Of a DNA stretch of 64,000 bases, positions 32,832 to 39,310 are shown piece by piece. The stretch lies in the NCBI RefSeq assembly GCF_004327285.1, contig NZ_QJUI01000008.1:185540-249539 (forward strand), read 5' to 3'. The position numbers and the translations under genes are program-made. Positions within the stretch are counted from its first letter, which is position 1, and every line of letters begins with the position of its first letter. The DNA comes from Phytopseudomonas daroniae. Its GTDB lineage: Bacteria; Pseudomonadota; Gammaproteobacteria; Pseudomonadales; Pseudomonadaceae. The notes below the pieces were generated by a model, which was not told where the DNA came from, did not search any database, and saw only the letters and a program-made list of their open reading frames with translations.

Positions 32832-34000
32832 TGCGTTTGCTGTACTCGTTTGTGGAACAGGAACAAGCCGCTGGCGCCCGCCAGTGCTGCGAACAGCAGC
32901 AGGCGCCCGCACCAGGGGGCTACGTCGTTGAGTGAGCCGTGGCCCACCAGCAGAGTGAGAAAGGCGTCGAGCGCCCAGCTCATCGGGGATACTTCCGCCA
33001 GTTGGCGCATGGCCTCCGGCATCACGCTCTTGGGCACCATGATGCCGCCGATGGCCGCGAGGATTATATTGATCCCGCCGCCAAGCAAAAGCGCTTGTTC
33101 ACTGCTGCGTGCCAGTGCCGCCAGCAGCAGGCCGAGGCAACTGGTGGCCAGGGCGATGCTTGCCGCCACAAGTGCGTAAGCCGCCAGGCTGCCATTCAGT
33201 TCCAGCGCTGGCAGCCCGAGCAGCGGCAGGCCGTGCATGCCGATGCCCAGGAGCAGCACGAACTGCAACAGGTTGATGGCCAGGTAAGGCAGCATCTTGC
33301 TCAGCGCCAGGGTTCCGAGTCCCAGACCCAGGCAACGAAAACGCAGCAGCGCGCCGCTCTGTTGCTCGCGCTGGAAGCTGCCGGCCATCGGCAGCACGAC
33401 GAAGAACATGCCGAAGATCAGCCAGGCCGGTACGCTCATCTGCGTGGCATTGGCCTGGTTGCTCAGGTCGCCGCTGGCCAGGCGCTCGCGCTCGTCGATA
33501 TGGCTCTCGGTACGTTGCTGGATCAGTTCGAGCTGTTCGGCCGGAGTAAGGTTTTCATCCAGCGCGCCGCTGTCCTGCAAGTAGGCGAGCAGTCGGGTTT
33601 GCGCCAGGGCGATGGTCACGGCGCCGTGCAGGCGCTGGCGCGAGAGGCGATCGAACTGGGCGGGGAAGCTCAGCGCCGGGCCTTGGTGAGGCGTATCCAG
33701 CAGCCTGTCGTCGAAGTCGGCGGCCAGGCTGATGCGTGCCATCTCCGGCGGGCCGCTGGCAAGCAACTGGCTGTCGGGTAATTGCGCCTGCAGCGCACTC
33801 TGGAAGAAGCGGCTGGAATCGCTCTGCTGTGCTGCTTCGAGCACCAACTGCAGGGGTGGGAGGCGATCCTGCAGGTAGCTGGACATGGCCCCGGCCATGA
33901 TCACCAGAAACAGCGTCGGCATGATGAACAGCACCGCCAGCGCGTGTGGATCGCGCAACAACAGGAGGATTTCCTTGCGAACCAGGGCGCGCAGTCTCAT
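32813..34000 (-). CDS. ABC-2 type transporter permease
   Basis: A 395-residue ABC-2 (exporter) permease. One membrane segment lies near residues 20-40 (LAVLFIMPTLFLVIMAGAM), a periplasmic domain of about 150 residues follows, and five segments cluster from about 190 to the end (WLIFGMFFVVLPMAGSF onward). It overlaps the ATPase gene by four bases (ATGA), so both form one exporter. Its place between a carrier protein and hotdog dehydratase suggests export of a lipid or pigment part made by the locus. Confidence 0.88.
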   Translation of the reverse strand: MRLRALVRKEILLLLRDPHALAVLFIMPTLFLVIMAGAMSSYLQDRLPPLQLVLEAAQQSDSSRFFQSALQAQLPDSQLLASGPPEMARISLAADFDDRLLDTPHQGPALSFPAQFDRLSRQRLHGAVTIALAQTRLLAYLQDSGALDENLTPAEQLELIQQRTESHIDERERLASGDLSNQANATQMSVPAWLIFGMFFVVLPMAGSFQREQQSGALLRFRCLGLGLGTLALSKMLPYLAINLLQFVLLLGIGMHGLPLLGLPALELNGSLAAYALVAASIALATSCLGLLLAALARSSEQALLLGGGINIILAAIGGIMVPKSVMPEAMRQLAEVSPMSWALDAFLTLLVGHGSLNDVAPWCGRLLLFAALAGASGLFLFHKRVQQTQWTTHY

Positions 34001-34881
34001 AGCCGACCTCCATTGAGGTGCAGGTAGAGCTGCTCCAGAGACGGGCGACCAAAGCGCAGCAGACTTGGCGCCTGCGCTTGCTCGGCGATGCAGCGGATGA
34101 TCGCCAGCAACTGCACCACGTTCAGCGAGGCGATGCGTACGCCGTTGGGCAAATGCTCGACATTCAGGCCCAGCCCATCGAGCAGCGGCAGCAGCGCTTC
34201 AGGTGCGCGTTCGGGCCATTCCAGGAGCAGGCCCGGTTGATCGCCGAGCAGTTGGTGCTTGTCGATATCCAGTTGCACGCGGCCTTCATGGAGCAGCAGG
34301 ATGCGATCCGCCACACGCTCCACCTCGTCGAGGTAATGGCTGGTGTAGATCACGGTCTTGCCTTCGGCGACCAACTGCTGGACGGCCTCGAGCAGCATCT
34401 GTCGGCTAGTGGCGTCGACGCCCACGGTGGCTTCATCGAACAGATACAGCTCTGCTGGTTGCAGCAGGCCGATGGCGAAGTTGAGGCGCCGCTGTTCGCC
34501 GCCAGACAGGCGTTCGGCGCGGCGTTCGAGCTTGTCTTCCAGGGCCGTACTGGCGATGCAGCGATCCAGACGCTGGCGACGTTCAGGGCCGCGCAGTTCA
34601 TAAAGATCGGCAAACAGTTCGAGGTTTTCCTTCACCTTCAGCCCGGCATAGAACGCCAGTTGCTGCGGCACCAGACCGAGGCGCCGCTCGCCTTGCCAGA
34701 CGATCTGCCCGCTCAGCGGCTGCAGCACGCCACTGAGCAGCGACAGCAGGGTGGTCTTGCCGGCGCCGTTGCTGCCGAGCAGGCCCAGGCATTGCCCTGC
34801 CTGCAGGTGCAGGTCGATACCTTGCAGCGCCGGCTGGCGGGCTTCGGGGTAGCAATAGCCGAGGTCGTTGAGCTCAAGCAC
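33997..34881 (-). CDS. ABC transporter ATP-binding protein
   Basis: A 294-residue ATPase of the ABC-2 exporter class. Walker A is LGSNGAGKTT, the Q-loop LVPQQLAFY, the signature RLSGGEQRRLNFAIG, Walker B LYLFDEATVGVD, and the H-loop IYTSHYLDEVE. A C-terminal accessory domain (about 80 residues) follows. GTG 34881 was chosen because the conserved start VLELNDLGYCY begins there and overlaps the upstream dehydratase by eight bases. It pairs with the permease at 32.8-34.0 kb. Confidence 0.88.
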   Translation of the reverse strand: MLELNDLGYCYPEARQPALQGIDLHLQAGQCLGLLGSNGAGKTTLLSLLSGVLQPLSGQIVWQGERRLGLVPQQLAFYAGLKVKENLELFADLYELRGPERRQRLDRCIASTALEDKLERRAERLSGGEQRRLNFAIGLLQPAELYLFDEATVGVDATSRQMLLEAVQQLVAEGKTVIYTSHYLDEVERVADRILLLHEGRVQLDIDKHQLLGDQPGLLLEWPERAPEALLPLLDGLGLNVEHLPNGVRIASLNVVQLLAIIRCIAEQAQAPSLLRFGRPSLEQLYLHLNGGRL

Positions 34882-35281
34882 GGACGAGCACCAGCAGGAG
34901 TTTGCCATCGAGCAGCAGGCATCCATCGGCGTGCACGCTGAAACCATACAGGGCGCCCGCCGGGCTCAGCGTTTCCTGGATCGCGCTGATCAGCAATTGG
35001 CCGTCGCGCTGTGTCGGCTGGTGATGCAATTGCAGGTGCGAGAGCTTGCCGACGAGGGCCATTTCGATGGCGTCATCGTCGCCGTATAGGGCACCATGTG
35101 CAGCGCACAGTTGCGCGGCGGCTTCGAACAGCAGGCAAGGCGAAGCGTTTTCGCCCAGGCTGTCGAGGTGGTGCCAGCCACTCAGGCCGCGGATGCTGCT
35201 GGCGTCGTGTTCGAGCAGCGAGTCCAGCCAGAGCGCCTTGCCCTGGTGCGGCAGCAGTGTGTGCAGTTGGGTGCGATCCAT
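34874..35281 (-). CDS. Hotdog-fold 3-hydroxyacyl-ACP dehydratase-like protein
   Basis: A 135-residue single hotdog domain. LHTLLPHQGKALWLDSLLEHD at the N-terminus corresponds to the LLPHRGPMLLID motif of FabZ/ApeP-type dehydratases, with the active-site His near residue 11, and CLLFEAAAQLCAAHGALYG to the central helix with its acidic residue. ATG 35281 (MDRTQL) gives the family-like start; the frame extends to 35356. It is the first gene of the minus-strand DAR-side block and is divergent from a membrane methyltransferase gene. It probably dehydrates 3-hydroxyacyl-ACP, but reductase partners are absent from this block. Confidence 0.75.
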   Translation of the reverse strand: MDRTQLHTLLPHQGKALWLDSLLEHDASSIRGLSGWHHLDSLGENASPCLLFEAAAQLCAAHGALYGDDDAIEMALVGKLSHLQLHHQPTQRDGQLLISAIQETLSPAGALYGFSVHADGCLLLDGKLLLVLVRA

Positions 35282-35341
35282 GGCGAGCGTCTGGGCGTGC
35301 GAGCGCAGCAGTGTAACAGAGGGCGATTGGGGAGGAATGTG

Positions 35342-35896
35342 GTGGGGGTCTGGCAATTACTGGTTTTCGTGGTGCTGAGCATCGTCCTGACGGGTATTTC
35401 CTGGCGGTCGCTGGGTAACCCGCGCAGCCATGGTTTTTATCGCTTCATCGCCTGGGAGGTGATGCTGGTATTGCTGGTGCTCAATGCGCCGTTCTGGTTC
35501 GAGAACCGCGATGCCACCCATCAGCGTATTTCCTGGGTGCTGCTGACGGCTTCACTGCTGGTGTTGTTCGCGGGCGTGTACCAGATGCGTCGCTTCGGGC
35601 GTGCCGACGAGCGGCGTCAGGATGATGAGCTGTTCGCCTTCGAGCGCACGTCGAGGCTGGTCACCAGCGGCATCTTCCGCTACATCCGCCATCCGATGTA
35701 TTGCTCGCTGCTGCTACTGGCCTGGGGCATCGCCTGGAAACAACCGACGGCCGTGACTCTGGTGCTGGGAGTGCTGTCCAGCGTGCTGCTATGGCTGGCC
35801 GCCAGGTGTGAAGAGCGCGAGTGCCAGGCTTATTTCGGCGATGCCTACCGCGACTACATGGCGCGCAGTCGGATGTTCATTCCGTTCATTTTCTGA
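35342..35896 (+). CDS. Isoprenylcysteine carboxyl methyltransferase-like membrane protein
   Basis: A 184-residue integral membrane protein of the ICMT/PEMT class. Segments lie near residues 3-20, 35-52, 66-83 and 130-150. The C-terminal catalytic signature GIFRYIRHPMYCSLLLLAWG carries the conserved RHPMY that binds S-adenosylmethionine, and EERECQAYFGDAYRDYM supplies the conserved Glu pair. GTG 35342 fits GGAGG (35331-35335) best; a GTG one codon upstream is possible. It is divergent from the DAR-side block, so an O-methylation of a pigment intermediate is possible, but the substrate is unknown. The stop overlaps the left end of a repeat element. Confidence 0.8.
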   Translation: MGVWQLLVFVVLSIVLTGISWRSLGNPRSHGFYRFIAWEVMLVLLVLNAPFWFENRDATHQRISWVLLTASLLVLFAGVYQMRRFGRADERRQDDELFAFERTSRLVTSGIFRYIRHPMYCSLLLLAWGIAWKQPTAVTLVLGVLSSVLLWLAARCEERECQAYFGDAYRDYMARSRMFIPFIF

Positions 35897-36021
35897 GGGC
35901 TTGTTCACGATCTGCTGCGAGTCGGCCTTATCGCGTTAAAAACAGGCTGGATCGCCAGCCCGGTCGGACTGCCCATTTACAGCTCGTAAACTCCGCGTCC
36001 TCGCCTGTTTTGCGGAGACGC

Positions 36022-36269
36022 CTAGTGTCGCGGCAACGGTTATGTGTCGGTCTAGGTGTTCGATGTCCGTGAGGTGGTGAACGGAACACGCGTGATGGGC
36101 GATGGTAGCCATAAGGCGATGCGGCCACTCGTAGGGTGGATCGGGGCGCGTAGCTGACGCTTTACCTACGCGGCCCGACCCGTCCACCGTTTTGCGATCA
36201 CAATGGTGGATGAAAAGAGCGTCATCCACCCTACGCCTGCTCAGCCCGTTCGCTTGGATGCGACACTAG
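36022..36269. repeat. Middle inverted repeat, CTAGTGTCGC arms
   Basis: CTAGTGTCGC (36022-36031) and GCGACACTAG (36260-36269) are perfect inverse copies. They enclose the inner CGTAGGGTGGAT element and lie inside the outer one. Confidence 0.6.
36130..36235. repeat. Inner inverted repeat, CGTAGGGTGGAT arms
   Basis: CGTAGGGTGGAT (36130-36141) and ATCCACCCTACG (36224-36235) are perfect 12-base inverse copies. The interior contains GGATGAAAAGAGCGTCATCC, itself a hairpin. This resembles dispersed repeats common in Pseudomonas intergenic regions. Confidence 0.7.
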
Positions 36270-36399
36270 TCCTTGTATGGCTCTAGCTCGCTAGATAGTG
36301 AACAGGCTCTGAGCTTGGCGCTCAACGGCCTGGTGGCTGGCTTTCGATCATGGGCCGGCGGTAGACGCGTTGATAAGCCTCGTAGTCCAGGTTGATATG

Positions 36400-36422
36400 A
36401 AAAAGCCGCCCACAGGCGGCTT
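36400..36422 (-). terminator. Rho-independent terminator of the aryl polyene operon
   Basis: Read on the minus strand, AAGCCGCC-TGTG-GGCGGCTT is followed by TTTC. It lies 24 bases beyond the stop of the last gene (36446), closing the long minus-strand operon. Confidence 0.85.
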
Positions 36423-36445
36423 GGTTTGCTACGACCGGGCAGCGC

Positions 36446-36886
36446 TTACTTGACGCTGGCGTACTTACCCTTCAACGCCACGCCGGCCATGATGGCACCA
36501 GCGTGGCATTCGTATTTGCTGTTGTCGCGGTATTCCTTGCTCTTGTAGTAGCTGGCCAGGTCGACCACGGCGTTGGCGCCAGCGGCCTTGGCGGAATTCT
36601 GCAACTTGATCAGCGCCGATTGCAGAACCCAGCTGCAGGCTTCCTCGTCACTTTTACCGAAGGCATTGGTCTTCTGGTTGGTGGTGACGTTGGCATTGAT
36701 GATCTTGGCGCCAGCCGGCGTCTTGTTCAGGTAGAACTTCACCGAACCGTCCAGGCGACCGGCCTGGGTGGCTTCATTGATCACCGACTGGAAGTCCAGG
36801 AAGTGTGCAGTGTCACGGGCCTGGCTGACGGCAGGCAGCAGGGCGACGGTGAGAAGTGCAGCAGTGGTCCAGATTTTCGCTTTCAT
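36446..36886 (-). CDS. Exported protein of unknown function, end of APE operon
   Basis: A 146-residue protein with a signal peptide (cleavage near VSQA, residue 22). The mature part contains VKFYLNKTPAGAKIINANVT and QSALIKLQNSAKAAGANAVV, a beta-alpha pattern like the small YbjQ/heavy-metal-binding fold, where AxGANAVV is typical. Two Cys (ACSW and YECH) could form a disulfide. It is followed by the operon terminator and lies 16 bases after the lipoprotein gene. Homologues are sometimes labelled excinuclease ATPase subunit, but no nucleotide-binding motif is present, so that name should not be used. Confidence 0.75.
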   Translation of the reverse strand: MKAKIWTTAALLTVALLPAVSQARDTAHFLDFQSVINEATQAGRLDGSVKFYLNKTPAGAKIINANVTTNQKTNAFGKSDEEACSWVLQSALIKLQNSAKAAGANAVVDLASYYKSKEYRDNSKYECHAGAIMAGVALKGKYASVK

Positions 36887-36902
36887 GGGTATCTCCTTGA
36901 GT

Positions 36903-37307
36903 TCACTGGGGCAAATAGAGTGAGGGGCTGCTCAATTCCTGCTGGATGCTGCGATCCAGATTCTGGATCCACTTGTTGTAATTGCGATGGATCTTGCCTT
37001 TGCGGTAGTCGAGGTTGTGACTGTCGCGGTAGCGGATCGAGTAAGTCGATGCGGTATAGGGAATGGTGATTTGCGCCTGGTGGCTGCGGCGGGTGATCAG
37101 TGCCAGGATCTGCCCCTGATCGGCGCGTTCGACTGTCCACTGACGGCGTTGCAGGGCGGTGAGGATCGCCCGACGCATGTCATCCTGGCCCTTGAGCGCA
37201 GCAGGCGGTGCGCTGTTTTCGATGTTCACCACAGGCTTCGAGGTGCAGGCGGTGATGCCCAGCAGCAGAAGGGCGAGCAGGGCAATGCGGTTGAAACGAG
37301 ACATCAT
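36903..37307 (-). CDS. Small lipoprotein of the APE operon
   Basis: A 134-residue lipoprotein. The signal ends in the lipobox GITAC (Cys near 21). The mature part has MRRAILTALQRRQWTVERAD and ITIPYTASTYSIRYRDSHNL, ending with HRNYNKWIQNLDRSIQQEL. The latter is a recognisable pattern of small outer-membrane-facing lipoproteins of unknown function found in APE operons. Two ATG codons occur in a row at the start. It lies between the terminal KS and the exported protein gene with short gaps, so it belongs to the operon. Confidence 0.75.
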   Translation of the reverse strand: MMSRFNRIALLALLLLGITACTSKPVVNIENSAPPAALKGQDDMRRAILTALQRRQWTVERADQGQILALITRRSHQAQITIPYTASTYSIRYRDSHNLDYRKGKIHRNYNKWIQNLDRSIQQELSSPSLYLPQ

Positions 37308-37335
37308 CCATGGTCCTTGTCAGTGAAAAATCTGC

Positions 37336-38562
37336 TTAGTGCCAGCGGCGGAAAATCAGCGATGTATTGACCCCACCAAAGGCGAAATTGTTGTTCATCA
37401 CGTATTCGTTGTTCATCTCGCGGAATTCGCCGCGCAGATAGTCCAGTTCGCCACACGCCGGGTCGACCTGATCCAGGTTGAGCGTATGCACGTAGCTGTC
37501 GCTGTTGAGCATTTCGATGCTGAACCAGGATTCCAGCGCGCCGCAGGCGCCGAGGGTGTGACCGAGGTAGCTCTTCTGCGAGCTGATCGGCATCTTCGCG
37601 CCGAACAGGTTGCTGGTGGCCTGGGTTTCCGCCACGTCACCCTGCTCGGTAGCGGTGCCATGGCCATTGACGTAACCGATGGCGTCCGCTGCCAGCGCGG
37701 CATCTTCCAGCGCGAGTTCCATGGCGCGGCGCATGGTAGCCTGTACCGGCTTGGTGGCGTGCTGGCCGTCGGCGTTGCAGCCGAAGCCGACGATTTCGGC
37801 ATGGATGGTGGCACCGCGGGCGAGCGCATGCTCGAGTTCTTCGAGTACCAGCATGCCGGCGCCCTCACCGATCACCAGGCCGTCGCGACCGTTGTCGTAG
37901 GGGCGCGGGCTGGTGTGCGGCGCGTCGTTCTTCAGGCTGGTGGCGTAGAGCGCATCGAAGACCATGGCCTCGGTCGGGCACAGCTCCTCGGCGCCACCGG
38001 CGAGCATCAGCGGCAGGCGCCCGAACTTGATCGACTCGTAGGCGTAGCCGATGCCCTGGCTGCCGCTGGTGCAGGCGCTGGAGGTCGGAATCAGCCGGCC
38101 GGTAAGACCGAAGAAGATGCTGATATTGGCTGCCGTGGTGTGCGGCATCATGCGGATGTAGGAGTTGGCATTGAGGCCGTCGGCGACCGAGTTGAGCAGC
38201 ATGTTGCCGAACGCCTTGATTTCCTCGGTACTGCCGGTGGACGAACCGCAGGCCACGCCCATGCGTCCGTCACCGATAGTCGCGTCGCCGAGCAGTCCGG
38301 CATGCGCCAGGGCGCGCTCGGCGGCGTAGACCGACAGCCGCGATACGCGGCCCATGCTGCGCAGTTGCTTGCGCGTCCAGTGGCCGGGCACGACGAAGTC
38401 GTCCACCGGGCCGCCCAGGCGGGTGTTCAGTTCGCTGAAACGATCCCACTCGTGCATGACGCGAATGCCGCTGCGATTGGCGCGGAAATTCGCCGAGATA
38501 CTGTCCCAGCTATCGCCCAGGGAGGTAATGCCGGCCATGCCGGTAACGACTACGCGCTTCAT
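37336..38562 (-). CDS. apeR: Beta-ketoacyl-ACP synthase, ApeR-like
   Basis: A 408-residue FabF-type ketosynthase. The nucleophile Cys is in PTSSACTSGSQGIGYA near residue 168, the His residues in NGHGTATEQGD and KSYLGHTLGACGALES, and NNNFAFGGVNTSLIF ends the fold. Its order after DH and KR genes equals apeO-P-Q-R in the described E. coli and Vibrio APE operons, so it corresponds to ApeR, a homodimeric KS thought to help priming or elongation. A 19-base gap separates it from apeQ. It has a full catalytic triad. Confidence 0.88.
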   Translation of the reverse strand: MKRVVVTGMAGITSLGDSWDSISANFRANRSGIRVMHEWDRFSELNTRLGGPVDDFVVPGHWTRKQLRSMGRVSRLSVYAAERALAHAGLLGDATIGDGRMGVACGSSTGSTEEIKAFGNMLLNSVADGLNANSYIRMMPHTTAANISIFFGLTGRLIPTSSACTSGSQGIGYAYESIKFGRLPLMLAGGAEELCPTEAMVFDALYATSLKNDAPHTSPRPYDNGRDGLVIGEGAGMLVLEELEHALARGATIHAEIVGFGCNADGQHATKPVQATMRRAMELALEDAALAADAIGYVNGHGTATEQGDVAETQATSNLFGAKMPISSQKSYLGHTLGACGALESWFSIEMLNSDSYVHTLNLDQVDPACGELDYLRGEFREMNNEYVMNNNFAFGGVNTSLIFRRWH

Positions 38563-38581
38563 CGTGCCACTTCACTCTTGA

Positions 38582-39310
38582 TCAACACAGACCGCCATTC
38601 ACGGCGATTACCTGGCGGGTGATATAGGCCGCCTCTTCGGACATCAGAAAATTCACCGCGCCAGCCACTTCTTCCGGGGTGCCCATGCGCGCGGCGGGAA
38701 TCATCTTGAGAATCTCCTCGAGCGGTACGTGCTCGTCGAGAATCTCCGTATCGATCAGCCCTGGCGCCACGCAGTTGACGGTGATCCTGCGCTTGCCCAG
38801 CTCGATGGCCAGCGCCTTGGCGGCGCCGATGATACCGGCTTTGGAGGCGCTGTAATTGACCTGGCCGCGATTGCCGATCAACCCGGAAACCGAGGTGATG
38901 CAGACGATACGCCCTGGCTGGCGGCGGCGCACCATGGGCATGGTCAGCGGCTGCAGGACGTTGTAGAAACCATCCAGATTTGTGCGCAGCACCACATCCC
39001 AGTCCTCTCCGCTGAGTGCCGGGAAGGCGCCATCGCGGGTCAGCCCGGCGTTGCACACCACGCCGTAATAGGCGCCGTGGATTTCCACGTCGGCTTCCAG
39101 GGCGCTGCGGCAGGCCTCGCGGTCGGCCACGTCGAACTGCAGGATGCGGGCGCTCTGGCCGAGGGCTGCGATCTGCGCCTGTACGGCCTCGGCTTCGTCG
39201 CGGCGCGAACGGCAGTGCAGTACGAGATCGAAACCGGCGCGCGCCAGGCGCAGGGCGATGGCGCGGCCGATACCGCGGCTCGATCCGGTGACCAGAATGG
39301 TCTCGCTCAT
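38582..39310 (-). CDS. apeQ: 3-oxoacyl-ACP reductase, ApeQ-like (FabG family)
   Basis: A 242-residue short-chain dehydrogenase. The NADPH motif TGSSRGIGRAIAL is near residues 7-19, NAGLTRDG follows, and the catalytic Ser-Tyr-Lys lie in ITSVSGLIGNRGQVNYSASK. VAPGLIDTEI and the C-terminal VIAVNGGLC complete the family pattern. It reduces beta-ketoacyl-ACP during polyene elongation (known for APE ketoreductases). ATG 39310 overlaps the dehydratase stop by four bases; the frame is open to 39445 but that part lies in the dehydratase. Confidence 0.92.
   Translation of the reverse strand: MSETILVTGSSRGIGRAIALRLARAGFDLVLHCRSRRDEAEAVQAQIAALGQSARILQFDVADREACRSALEADVEIHGAYYGVVCNAGLTRDGAFPALSGEDWDVVLRTNLDGFYNVLQPLTMPMVRRRQPGRIVCITSVSGLIGNRGQVNYSASKAGIIGAAKALAIELGKRRITVNCVAPGLIDTEILDEHVPLEEILKMIPAARMGTPEEVAGAVNFLMSEEAAYITRQVIAVNGGLC

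Larger units (their letters stand above)
35894..36313. mobile_element. MITE-like element with nested inverted repeats
   Basis: Outer ends TGAGGGCTTGTTCACGATCT and the inverse of TCAGAGCCTGTTCACTATCT agree at 16 of 20 positions. Inside lie a second inverted pair (36022-36269) and a third (36130-36235). No open frame of note is present. This fills most of the 549-base gap between the methyltransferase gene and the exported protein gene. The layout suggests successive insertions of small non-autonomous elements. Confidence 0.65.

Noticed and set aside
36446..36886. Excinuclease ATPase subunit as the name of the exported protein
   Set aside because: The protein has a signal peptide and no Walker motifs, so the name sometimes given to homologues is unsupported.
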